Positions 18,134-25,205 are shown, counted from the stretch's first letter. The stretch is DNA of 64,000 bases from Pseudomonas gingeri (GCF_013386165.1 NZ_JACAOS010000022.1:413369-477368); one strand, 5' to 3'. The notes: generated by a model not told the origin, from the letters alone. Numbers and translations are program-made.

Positions 18134-18591
18134 TACAGCCAACTACTATAGGGACTGCAGGAAGCGAGACTGCGGTTATTACCCTGGTCCAGGGTAAGGG
18201 TGCAGCCGCTGACAGAGGCGCCGGTGCCCGTGGCGGTGACGGTGTAGGTCGTGGCGGTGGCGCTGATGGAATAGCTGAAGTTGCTGGCCTGGCTGGGTTG
18301 CCAGCCTGACGTCGGGCTGGTGCAGGGCGACGGGCTGCCGAGCAGCGCACATTGAATCTGGGTCACACCGCTGGCGGTTGAGACCGGGTACACCAATTGT
18401 TTCTGGTAATAGTTTTCCAGGTTGAGGCTCAGTGCGACCAGATCCGCCTCGGCTGACTTGAGGTTGCTCTTGATGACGTAGCTGTTATAGGCCGGAAGGG
18501 CGATGGCGGCGAGGATCGCGACGATGGCGACACTGATCATCAGTTCGATCAGGGTAAATCCCGATTGTGTTCTGGTGCTGTTCATAGGCAT
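18133..18591 (-). CDS. pilE: PilE-like type IV pilin
   Basis: This 152-residue pilin starts at the ATG at 18591, with GGAAGAG 8 nt upstream. An open frame extends farther upstream, but the leader peptide places the start here. The motif Ser-Gly-Phe-Thr-Leu-Ile-Glu-Leu-Met-Ile-Ser-Val-Ala is textbook class IVa, with Ala-Ile-Ala-Leu-Pro-Ala-Tyr after the helix. Four cysteines in the C-terminal half are placed to form disulfides. It is the first gene of the five-gene operon pilE-like, fimT-like, pilV, pilW, pilX. It looks like a minor pilin rather than the major PilA. Confidence 0.82.
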   Translation of the reverse strand: MPMNSTRTQSGFTLIELMISVAIVAILAAIALPAYNSYVIKSNLKSAEADLVALSLNLENYYQKQLVYPVSTASGVTQIQCALLGSPSPCTSPTSGWQPSQASNFSYSISATATTYTVTATGTGASVSGCTLTLDQGNNRSLASCSPYSSWL

Positions 18592-18745
18592 TTGATTGGC
18601 TCTTCCCCTGACCCCATGGTCACATTTCATTATGACATCATTGAGTGATGGTTCGGGAGTCAGGCCGGGAAGAACGACCCGGCTTGAATAATCTTTCATT
18701 ATCGGTCTTATTCCAGGACCTTCTGTTGATTTCCATCAACTCGCA

Positions 18746-18786
18746 GGCCTAACGAAGCCCTGCTCAGGGCAGGGCTTCGTTAGGCC
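18746..18786. repeat. Perfect 17-bp stem hairpin downstream of the NRAMP gene
   Basis: GGCCTAACGAAGCCCTG (18746-18762) is perfectly mirrored by CAGGGCTTCGTTAGGCC (18770-18786) with a 7-nt loop. A second small hairpin, GTTGAT-TTCC-ATCAAC, lies at about 18725-18740. They sit 35 nt past the NRAMP stop codon and before the pilin promoter, both genes being on the minus strand. No U-tract follows on either strand, so it is either an atypical terminator or an mRNA 3'-end stabiliser. Confidence 0.6.
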
Positions 18787-18820
18787 CGATTCATCAGTCT
18801 CTACCTTCAGCGCGAAGCCT

Positions 18821-20461
18821 TTATGCCATCGCCAACTGCACTACCTTGAAAATCACCATGCCCATGGCGATGACCAGATAGCCGCGCAGCACCCCCATCC
18901 AGATCCGATTGCGTTGTGACAGGATCATGGGCTTGAGCTTGCTCAGTGGCGGCATGCGCCATGAGTGCATCATCTCCTGGGTGAAGAGGGGCGTTTTATC
19001 GGTCAGGCCCGCCTTGTCCACGGCTTCGCGGGCATGCAGCACGTTGACCGCAATGGCGATGACCAGGCCCACGACACCGCCACCAATCAGGATATCGGTG
19101 ATGGTTTCACCGGACATGTCCGGGAAGGCCACGGCGGAGGTCAGCACCACCGACAACAGCACGAGTATAGCGACGATGACTGCGGTCACTACATTGGTGA
19201 AGCGCTTGTTGACCCAGGGGCCGAGGACTTCCTTGTCATTGCACAGCAGCAGCAGGAACACCGTGGCGCTGGGCAGCAACACGCCGGCCAGGGTTTGTAC
19301 CGCGTTGGTCAGCAGGCCCAGCGGTACGCCGGGGATCAGCACCAGAGCGGCTGCGACGGCGATCAGGCCGCAGTACATCAGGTAGAAGCCCTTGGCATCG
19401 CCGGGTTTGCGGTGCAGCGAATGTTTCAGGTTCAGGACATCGCCCAGGGCGTAAGCGGTCGAAAGCGACACCGCCATGGCGCCGATGATACTGGCGTCGA
19501 TCAGTGCGACCGCGAACAGCACGCCCGGTAGACGGCCGTGGTACTTGGCGATGCCGGCTGCGATGGCGCCAGCGTCGGTGAAGTTGCCGAACTCCGGATT
19601 ACCGGCGAAGACCTGTGCGGTGAAGGCAATCATCGCCACCGCACCGATCACCACCAGGGCGATGCCCAGCCACAGGTCGGCGCGTTCGTATTTGATGAAG
19701 CGTGGGGTGATGCGTTTGTCGATCACATAGCTTTGCTGGAAGAACAACTGCCAGGGCGCCACGGTGGTGCCGACGATCCCGATGATCAGCAACAACACAT
19801 CCGACAGCTTGCCGTCAGCCGGCAGTTGCGGAATGAAGAAGTCATGGGCGACCTGGGTCATCGGTGGGTGAATCATCAGGAAGATCGGCACCAGCAGCAG
19901 GCTGCCGAAGACCAGGACCAGGGCGAACCGTTCGAAACGTCGGAAGTTGCCCGTGCACGCTGCCAGCATGATGAACACGGCTGCCAGGCAAACGCCGGCG
20001 ACCTTGGGCACCCCGAGGAAATCCATCCCCAGGCTGATGCCGATGAACTCGGTGACGATGGTCAGTGCGTTGAGGATAAACAGGTCGATGGCACTGAACG
20101 CGCCCCAGAACTTGCCGAAGCGATCGAGGATCAGGCGGGCATGGCCGACACCGGTTACCACACCCAGGCGCAGGACCATCTCCTGGTTGACGTAGAGCAC
20201 CGGGATCAGCAGGGCCAGGGTCCATAGCAGCAGCGTGCCGTAGTTCTGGCCGGCCTGGCCGTAGGTGCTGAACGCCCCGGCGTCGTTGTCGCCGACCATC
20301 ACGATCAGGCCTGGGCCGAGGATCGCCATCAGGGTTTTGAGACGCTGCGCCCAGCCGTTGCGGGGGGCGATATCGTCATGGCGAATGGTGCCGAAGGCTC
20401 CGCGGATATCGCCGATATGGGCGCTGTCGAGGACAGCGGATTCTGCATTCAAGTTGGACAT
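18821..20461 (-). CDS. NRAMP-superfamily transporter with non-canonical metal site
   Basis: This 546-residue membrane protein with about 11-12 helices starts at the ATG at 20461, with GGAGG at correct spacing. The first helix carries Gly-Asp-Asn-Asp-Ala-Gly-Ala, which aligns with Asp-Pro-Gly-Asn of classical Mn/Fe NRAMPs: the Asp is kept (Asp60) but the liganding Asn is Ala63. The helix-6 motif is Val-Ala-Pro-Trp-Gln instead of Met-Pro-His, so the Met that selects transition metals is absent. Loss of that Met is described for NRAMP-related Mg2+ transporters. Mg2+ or another substrate is therefore possible, which is an inference. It is preceded by a long structured leader and followed by a strong hairpin. 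Confidence 0.85.
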   Translation of the reverse strand: MSNLNAESAVLDSAHIGDIRGAFGTIRHDDIAPRNGWAQRLKTLMAILGPGLIVMVGDNDAGAFSTYGQAGQNYGTLLLWTLALLIPVLYVNQEMVLRLGVVTGVGHARLILDRFGKFWGAFSAIDLFILNALTIVTEFIGISLGMDFLGVPKVAGVCLAAVFIMLAACTGNFRRFERFALVLVFGSLLLVPIFLMIHPPMTQVAHDFFIPQLPADGKLSDVLLLIIGIVGTTVAPWQLFFQQSYVIDKRITPRFIKYERADLWLGIALVVIGAVAMIAFTAQVFAGNPEFGNFTDAGAIAAGIAKYHGRLPGVLFAVALIDASIIGAMAVSLSTAYALGDVLNLKHSLHRKPGDAKGFYLMYCGLIAVAAALVLIPGVPLGLLTNAVQTLAGVLLPSATVFLLLLCNDKEVLGPWVNKRFTNVVTAVIVAILVLLSVVLTSAVAFPDMSGETITDILIGGGVVGLVIAIAVNVLHAREAVDKAGLTDKTPLFTQEMMHSWRMPPLSKLKPMILSQRNRIWMGVLRGYLVIAMGMVIFKVVQLAMA

Positions 20462-20655
20462 AGTGAGTTCCTCCAAAGCGTGGCGTTGGCAGCCGCTTTC
20501 GGTTCCCATTGGACAGACGTGCACGGGTCTTCCTTCTCCTGGCCACAAACCGTGGGCGTTGTTGGAGACGAAATGACAGGCATTCCTGGCGTTATGGGAA
20601 ACGCAATAAATTGGGTTGTTCAACCGCTGACCGAGGCCGGTCCGGGTTGTTTGGA

Positions 20656-20783
20656 GGTCACACTGAAGGGAACTGCGTAAAGCGCGGGGCGTTCGAGCGG
20701 GGGGAGATCAACCAGGGTCAGTCCTACCTGCCAGGTGGCACCATTCCAGTCAGTGTGACCGGCCTACTAGAGCTGGGGTCCAT
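20656..20783 (-). promoter_or_regulatory. Candidate structured leader RNA of the NRAMP gene
   Basis: In the minus-strand transcript GGTCACACTGA (20760-20750) pairs perfectly with TCAGTGTGACC (20666-20656), closing an 83-nt loop. Inside are further possible stems, for example CTGACC near 20717 with GGTCAG near 20630 as a competitor. The 3' arm ends about 195 nt before the NRAMP ATG. The 5' arm lies within a 19-codon upstream ORF, so a translating or stalled ribosome would melt the helix. I do not recognise any known riboswitch consensus in it. The long-range stem is seen directly; regulation is inferred. Confidence 0.6.
20724..20783 (-). CDS. Putative 19-residue leader peptide of the NRAMP gene
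   Basis: An ATG at 20783 with GGAG 7 nt upstream opens a 19-codon frame, MDPSSSRPVTLTGMVPPGR, ending in TAG at 20724-20726. It begins Met-Asp-Pro and ends Pro-Pro-Gly-Arg. Pro-Pro-Gly is a known strong ribosome-stalling sequence that needs EF-P. Short Pro- and acidic-rich leader peptides (MgtL, CorL) sense Mg2+ in enterobacteria, although their sequences differ from this one. The frame is followed 263 bp later by the NRAMP start. The ORF and its ribosome site are seen; expression and function are inference. Confidence 0.5.
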   Translation of the reverse strand: MDPSSSRPVTLTGMVPPGR

Positions 20784-21195
20784 GGGAGTTCTCCGTGGTT
20801 ATTTCGGCGAATGTAACAAAATGTGAGAGAAAATGGCGAGTGTAAATTTATGAAATTTTTATCGATGCTCTAGCCCGGTGTGCGAAGGGCGGAGAATGCA
20901 ATTTATCAGATGATGGCCAATAGCCATGCTACTCTCGATCCAGCAGCTACATATCCGCATGCAAGGCAGTGAGTGTAAAAATGGACTCTTTACTCGCGTG
21001 GATGTTGTTTTTATTACCGTTGGTGGGTTCTGCCATTCAACGGTGCATGCGACAAACCAGCCCTTCAGCACAACTCTTTTCTCTGTTTGAACCGTTCAGG
21101 TCTTCCGTGATCCACGGAGCCTTTCGGCTGCCTCCTGCAAACACAAGTAAAACAACAACGCCCGCACCGCGGGTTCTTTTGCACATGGAGAGATC
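20784..21195. other. Gene-free region between NRAMP leader and lysozyme
   Basis: This stretch contains an AT-rich part (about 20815-20870) likely to hold the NRAMP promoter. A 73-codon plus-strand frame from 20981 has one hydrophobic N-terminal segment but runs through a terminator hairpin and lacks homology that I can recognise. Nothing else is apparent before the lysozyme ribosome binding site. Confidence 0.45.
21160..21180 (+). terminator. Intrinsic terminator immediately upstream of lysozyme
   Basis: CCCGC (21161-21165) pairs with GCGGG (21169-21173) across ACC and is followed by TTCTTTT. It lies only 16 bp before the lysozyme ATG. This would end a transcript entering from the left, or attenuate lysozyme expression. 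The gene it once served is not visible. Confidence 0.65.
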
Positions 21196-21675
21196 ATGAA
21201 GACATCGCCCAACGGTATCGCAGTGCTGAAGTATTTTGAGAGTTGCCGGCTGACGGCGTACCCGGACCCGGCCAGCGGCGGCGCGCCGTGGACGATTGGT
21301 TGGGGGCATACCGGTCCCGAAGTGACCCCCGGGCTGGTGTGGACCCAGGAGCAGGCTGATTCGCAACTGACCAGCGACCTTGTATCGCGGGAGCAGGCCG
21401 TCTCCAAAGCGGTCACCGTGCCGCTGACACAGGGCCAGTTCGACGCGCTGGTGGACTTTGTCTACAACCTGGGCGCCGGAAACTTCCAGACCTCGACGCT
21501 CCTGAGCCTGATCAATGCCGAGGACATGGCGGGGGCGGTTGAGCAGTTCGCGCGTTGGAACAAGGCTGGCGGCAAGGTGATGGCTGGTCTGACACGTCGT
21601 CGCGCCGCCGAGGCTGCTCTGTTCACTGGCAGTAGCGGGGCGGATGCCATTGCTGCGGGGGTTGCGGCGGCATAA
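21196..21675 (+). CDS. Phage-type lysozyme (glycoside hydrolase family 24 endolysin)
   Basis: This 159-residue muramidase has GGAGAG ahead of the ATG. The catalytic Glu is in Phe-Glu-Ser-Cys-Arg-Leu-Thr-Ala-Tyr-Pro-Asp (Glu15), followed by Thr-Ile-Gly-Trp-Gly-His-Thr (about 32-38), giving the Glu-8-Asp/Cys-5-Thr style active site of T4-type endolysins. Gln-Phe-Asp-Ala-Leu-Val-Asp-Phe-Val-Tyr-Asn-Leu-Gly and Gly-Leu-Thr-Arg-Arg-Arg are also typical. There is no export signal, so it would need a holin or lysis of the membrane. Two small membrane-protein genes follow on the same strand. It is probably a remnant or domesticated phage lysis module; no other phage genes are near. Confidence 0.9.
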   Translation: MKTSPNGIAVLKYFESCRLTAYPDPASGGAPWTIGWGHTGPEVTPGLVWTQEQADSQLTSDLVSREQAVSKAVTVPLTQGQFDALVDFVYNLGAGNFQTSTLLSLINAEDMAGAVEQFARWNKAGGKVMAGLTRRRAAEAALFTGSSGADAIAAGVAAA

Positions 21676-21924
21676 GCCGGTCCTGAGCATTGTGTTCCTG
21701 CCCGGTCGAAAGCCACCGCCGACGGCCGGGTTCAGGGACTGTCACCAGGCTTCAGATCCTCGCAATATCTGCGTCAATGTGATCAGTCCGAGGCACTGGT
21801 GGTTTCGGAAATTATTTCTAACGAGACGGCAGTGGATGGGTAGTTGGAGGATTGCTAGCCTTTGATCATTGCAGTCGCCTTTCGGTCTTGTCATCAGGCG
21901 GCGACCACTCGTGGAGATAGAGAT
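21676..21924. other. Spacer after lysozyme
   Basis: These 249 bp hold no convincing gene. Frames reading through it have no ribosome binding site or family features. It may carry the promoter of the two small membrane proteins. Confidence 0.4.
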
Positions 21925-22095
21925 ATGGCCATCAACTTCAGAACGCTTCGCCTGGTTTGCTCGGGTGCCCTCGTGGGCGTCGCTGTTGCCGGGATCCTGG
22001 GTGTCGATACCTCCTCTCTCGTTGCATTCTTTGGTTTTGCCGCAATCGGTGCGGGATCGACGCTCATTGCAATCAAATCACTCGCGATTATCTGA
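21925..22095 (+). CDS. Small two-helix membrane protein, unknown
   Basis: This 56-residue frame starts at the ATG at 21925, with GGAG 8-9 nt upstream; a longer frame to 21862 is less likely. It has two hydrophobic segments, about residues 10-27 (Val-Cys-Ser-Gly-Ala-Leu-Val-Gly-Val) and 31-52, joined by a short Asp-containing turn. I do not recognise a family. The size and topology would fit a holin or a spanin-like helper of the lysozyme, but no diagnostic motif supports that. Confidence 0.5.
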   Translation: MAINFRTLRLVCSGALVGVAVAGILGVDTSSLVAFFGFAAIGAGSTLIAIKSLAII

Positions 22096-22097
22096 CG

Positions 22098-22439
22098 GTG
22101 GTACCGGCGCTCGTTGCAGAGCTGACCCTCGATGCGTGGACTGTCATCATCGGATTCAGCGCTGTAGTGCTCCGCTATTTCATGCAGCGCCTGAGTATCA
22201 GAAAGGACGAATGTGTCGTGGCGTTCCTCAACGGTGCGACCCTTGTCCCATTTGTTGTCCTGGTGACATCGGCTTTCAGCCCCGATCTTTTGGAGCTGGC
22301 GCTGACGACCAAAGGGGCCATGGCACTTGCGGGCGGTGTGGGTATTTTTTCGGTGCTAGGGGAGGTCATAGCGCCCAAGGACCTCAGGCGTAACGGGAAG
22401 TTTGCCATCGCTACACGGGGTGCCGAGGATTCGAGCTAA
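22098..22439 (+). CDS. Small three-helix membrane protein, unknown
   Basis: A GTG at 22098, two bases after the TGA of the preceding gene, opens a 113-residue frame, which suggests translational coupling. There are three hydrophobic stretches: about residues 14-30, 42-60 and 72-90. A basic segment (Gln-Arg-Leu-Ser-Ile-Arg-Lys) lies between the first two, and the tail is charged with Lys-Asp-Leu-Arg-Arg. I do not recognise the family. Placement after a lysozyme makes a phage-lysis or envelope role possible, but this is only a guess from context. Confidence 0.5.
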   Translation: MVPALVAELTLDAWTVIIGFSAVVLRYFMQRLSIRKDECVVAFLNGATLVPFVVLVTSAFSPDLLELALTTKGAMALAGGVGIFSVLGEVIAPKDLRRNGKFAIATRGAEDSS

Positions 22440-22528
22440 ATAGAGTGCCCGTTCAATCAGATACACGCCTCAAGGGCGCAGCGCTCCCCGTGCTCACACA
22501 AGGAATGCTACGCCCCTAGTGGGCAGCG

Positions 22529-24238
22529 TTACTTGACGTCTGGCCACTCCTTGAGCGCCCAGTCAGCGAACTGTTTGGCTCGACGTTGGATCTGCGCCTT
22601 GTCCCAATTTCTCGCCAGGGCGACCTTCTGGGTGATTTTCCAGTTCGAGCCTTTTATATGGACCTTTTTATTGGCCCAGTCCTGGTCCTTGATTCTGCCG
22701 TTTTGCCCTTCAGTCAACGGCACAAGATTGCCGATGGTATGCAGGAGGGCCTTGTGTTCTTCCTTGGTAAACAAGGTCGACCATTTGGCATTCAGGCTTT
22801 GCGGCAGCACGTGCTCCACGGTGAAGTCATCGGTTGCGTTGTCATAGCCATTCTCCTTGTTGTAGTGGAGCTCACTCTGGATCAGCAGGTACTTGGTGAT
22901 TTTCCTCGAGTACATGTCCCCGCTTCGCAGGGTTTCCCGAATGTGCTGATCGTTAGGGCAACGTGTGGTGCCGGTGAGCAGTTTTTCCTTGAGCTTTTTC
23001 GGGTCGGCACCGGCTTTACCCCACAGGCCTTTGAACACGGAGTGCAGGCCCGTGGGTTCCAGGCCCACGACGGCACGACGAACCAGGAATGATTCGACGA
23101 TCGACAAGCACTGCAGCGTGTGGCTTTTGGCGGCTGTTCCTTCACGGGATGCATTTAGCAGCTCCACGATGTATGGCCAGGTGACGGTGGTTTTCGGCAT
23201 CAGGCTGAATCGATGAGCGCGCTCCCCGACTTCTTTGCTGATACCCCTCAGTGGCGCGTATTTTACCAAGGCACAATAAAGGTCTGCGTACCGGCTCATT
23301 TCCGAGACGATGGCCCCCGGATCAATACCGAACCAGGCCTTCTGCAGCTCGGGAAAGGCCCTGGACTTAGAGACAGATCCATTGAACTTTATGAAAGAAT
23401 AAGTGGTGATGTATTGATCAAAAGAATTTTCCGGGAAAGCTTTTTCAAAAGGCTTCCAGGTGGACTCATAAAACTTGTTCAGGTCGCCCCGGTTTTTGTC
23501 TGTGACACGGGAAATGATATCGTTCCTGATCAGGTCTGACAGCGACAGTTTGACGCCCTCATAATTCAGCTTCGAGAATACGCTGTTGGCGTCGTCCGTG
23601 GCGTCGAGGGTGACTTGAATAAAGACGATTTTAGACAGGAGGCGCTCCTGAAAGTACTCGATTTTCTTTTTTAAAATACGTCCTGTCTCGCTGAAAAAAT
23701 CTTCATCGAATTGCCGCTTGATGTTTTCCCATTGATTTGAAATACCCCGGCGGCTGGAGTGTTCATCGATACTTTCCTCTTTGAAGTTCCATTCAATACA
23801 GGTGATTTCGGATTGTAGAATATTAAATAGCTGCCGACGGTCCTGGACGGTAGGCAGGAGCTTTGGCATGCCCGCATGGCGGCCCGCAGAGAAGGACAAA
23901 TAGGTCTGCGCGAGCGTCAGCGCATCTTCGTCCATGCCGCCCTTGAGATAGGACCAGACCAGGCCGCAGATGAGCAGATAAATGGTGGTCAGGCGTTGCT
24001 GGCCATCGATGATCAGGTATTCATTAGGCGATTGGTTACCGCCTTTTTTACCAAAGTCCTGGACAACGGTGGCACCAATGAATTGCTCTGGGTTTTCGTC
24101 GCCAGAGCTTTCTATGTCTTCCAGCAATGCCTGTAATGGTTCATTTCCCCAAACATAGTATCGCTGGTACACCGGTGCGGAGTACCGAACGGAACCATCG
24201 AAGGTTTCGTGAACACTAATTTTGTCAGGGTTTTTCAT
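22529..24238 (-). CDS. DUF262/DUF1524 (GmrSD-like) protein
   Basis: This 569-residue protein starts at the ATG at 24238. The N-terminal DUF262 domain shows Pro-Val-Tyr-Gln-Arg-Tyr-Tyr-Val-Trp near residue 21 and Asp-Gly-Gln-Gln-Arg-Leu-Thr-Thr near residue 77, the ParB/Srx-like nucleotide-binding motif. The C-terminal DUF1524 has the His-Me-finger core Val-Glu-His-Val-Leu-Pro-Gln-Ser and, further on, Ile-Gly-Asn-Leu-Val-Pro-Leu, with Asn-Gly-Arg-Ile-Lys. Fused DUF262-DUF1524 proteins include GmrSD, a type IV restriction enzyme cutting glucosylated hydroxymethylcytosine DNA, and related defence nucleases. All key nuclease motifs look intact. It stands alone with no partner methylase, in line with modification-dependent restriction. 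Confidence 0.85.
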   Translation of the reverse strand: MKNPDKISVHETFDGSVRYSAPVYQRYYVWGNEPLQALLEDIESSGDENPEQFIGATVVQDFGKKGGNQSPNEYLIIDGQQRLTTIYLLICGLVWSYLKGGMDEDALTLAQTYLSFSAGRHAGMPKLLPTVQDRRQLFNILQSEITCIEWNFKEESIDEHSSRRGISNQWENIKRQFDEDFFSETGRILKKKIEYFQERLLSKIVFIQVTLDATDDANSVFSKLNYEGVKLSLSDLIRNDIISRVTDKNRGDLNKFYESTWKPFEKAFPENSFDQYITTYSFIKFNGSVSKSRAFPELQKAWFGIDPGAIVSEMSRYADLYCALVKYAPLRGISKEVGERAHRFSLMPKTTVTWPYIVELLNASREGTAAKSHTLQCLSIVESFLVRRAVVGLEPTGLHSVFKGLWGKAGADPKKLKEKLLTGTTRCPNDQHIRETLRSGDMYSRKITKYLLIQSELHYNKENGYDNATDDFTVEHVLPQSLNAKWSTLFTKEEHKALLHTIGNLVPLTEGQNGRIKDQDWANKKVHIKGSNWKITQKVALARNWDKAQIQRRAKQFADWALKEWPDVK

Positions 24239-24493
24239 TTTAGAGAGGCTCAAAAAAGTGAGTAGCCACTGGGCGGGACTCTGATGGAGCAGAGAGCGTC
24301 TGATACAGTCGGGCGATAGCTGTTTGAAAGGCACACGGTGACGACTGTAAATTTTAACAATTCACAACGGTCAAATCGGTGTCATTAATTTTTTGAGTAA
24401 GCCTTTACTGGGACATGCCCAATCTCAAGTGTGCAGTGCTTGTCGCCTGTCTATGCGGAGTGAGTTGGAGGACTCACCCGGCAGACCTTTCAG
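24239..24493. other. Intergenic region upstream of the DUF262 gene
   Basis: This spacer is AT-rich near 24350-24400 and probably contains the DUF262 promoter on the minus strand. No gene or clear hairpin was found. Confidence 0.4.
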
Positions 24494-24919
24494 TCACGGC
24501 TTCAAGGCGTCGCATTGGGCGCGCAGATCACTGTTGGAGATGGACAGGCAACTGCCATGGCCGGTCTTGGCGTAGCAATAGTTGCGCTGGTCACTGTTGG
24601 AGATCGCACCACAGCTGCCCTTGCTGGTTTCCGCTTCGCAGATATTGCGCAAGTCGCCGTTGGAGATCGCAAGGCAGCTGCCATGACCCGACTTGGCGTA
24701 GCAATAGTCACGCTGGTCGCTGTCGGAAATCGCGCCACAACTGCCGTTGCCGGTTTCTGCATCGCAGGTATGGCGCAGGTCGCTGTTGGAGATCGAACCA
24801 CAGCTCTCCTTACCTAACTTGGCATAGCAATAGTGGCGTTGGTCGCTGTCGCCGATGCTGTTGCAGCCGGCATAAGCGTAACCACTCAGCATCAACAGCA
24901 TTGCAATGACGATTCTCAT
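24494..24919 (-). CDS. Exported cysteine-repeat protein, unknown function
   Basis: This 141-residue protein has GGAAGG before the ATG at 24919. A signal peptide of about 17 residues ends in Ala-Tyr-Ala. The whole mature part is six tandem 21-residue units (the last shortened). Each has the pattern Cys-x-x-Ile-x-x-x-Asp-x-Arg-x-x-Cys-x-Ala-x-x-x-x-x-Ser, giving twelve cysteines. Units alternate strictly between an Asp-Gln-Arg/Tyr-Cys-Tyr-Ala-Lys type and an Asp-Leu-Arg/Cys-Asp-or-Glu-Ala type, so the DNA period is 126 bp. It should be a disulfide-rich solenoid in the periplasm or outside. I do not recognise the family. Confidence 0.75.
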   Translation of the reverse strand: MRIVIAMLLMLSGYAYAGCNSIGDSDQRHYCYAKLGKESCGSISNSDLRHTCDAETGNGSCGAISDSDQRDYCYAKSGHGSCLAISNGDLRNICEAETSKGSCGAISNSDQRNYCYAKTGHGSCLSISNSDLRAQCDALKP

Positions 24920-25054
24920 CACACCCTTCCATGATTTGCCAGGGAACAGCCCGGCACTGCTGGGGCCAATATGCTTCAGCGCTATAAGGGCGCTATCAAA
25001 TTGACACCACCACAGGGGAAAGTTCCCTTACATGTAAGAGAAAAATGTGTGAGT

Positions 25055-25205
25055 GACCTTGCGTGGCCTCACGGGCACGGTCGGAGAAGCGACCCTGTCT
25101 ACAGCAGGGTTTGACCGGCTCCGCGCGGCATGGCAATCAGCCGTTCGCGTACCGACAAGTTGTGCACAGTGCAAGGCACTCGCGCAGGCGCCGCGCTTGC
25201 ATATG
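25055..25205 (-). pseudogene. Decayed fragment of a quinone-oxidoreductase-like gene
   Basis: The segment 25057-25145 is clearly similar, base by base, to 28393-28480 inside the intact oxidoreductase gene: both contain GTGGCCTCA, ACAGCAGGGTTTGA and GCATGGCAAT in the same order and spacing. Read on the minus strand it gives Leu-Ile-Ala-Met-Pro-Arg-Gly-Ala-Gly-Gln-Thr-Leu-Leu and then an in-frame stop, against Ala-Ile-Ala-Met-Gln-Arg-Gly-Ala-Asp-Gln-Thr-Leu-Leu-Tyr in the intact copy. Upstream similarity (to about 25205) is weaker and frameshifted. No start or C-terminus remains. It flanks the zinc operon on the side opposite the intact gene. Confidence 0.65.

Noticed and set aside
20656..20783. 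Match of the NRAMP leader to yybP-ykoY, M-box or ykkC riboswitches
   Set aside because: The diagnostic conserved loops of these classes were not found.
20981..21199. Small hydrophobic-start ORF before the lysozyme (candidate holin)
   Set aside because: It reads through an intrinsic terminator and has only one short hydrophobic segment, so I do not call it a gene.
24494..24919. CRISPR-like array suggested by 126-bp periodic DNA
   Set aside because: The repeats are in-frame codon repeats of an exported protein with no spacers.
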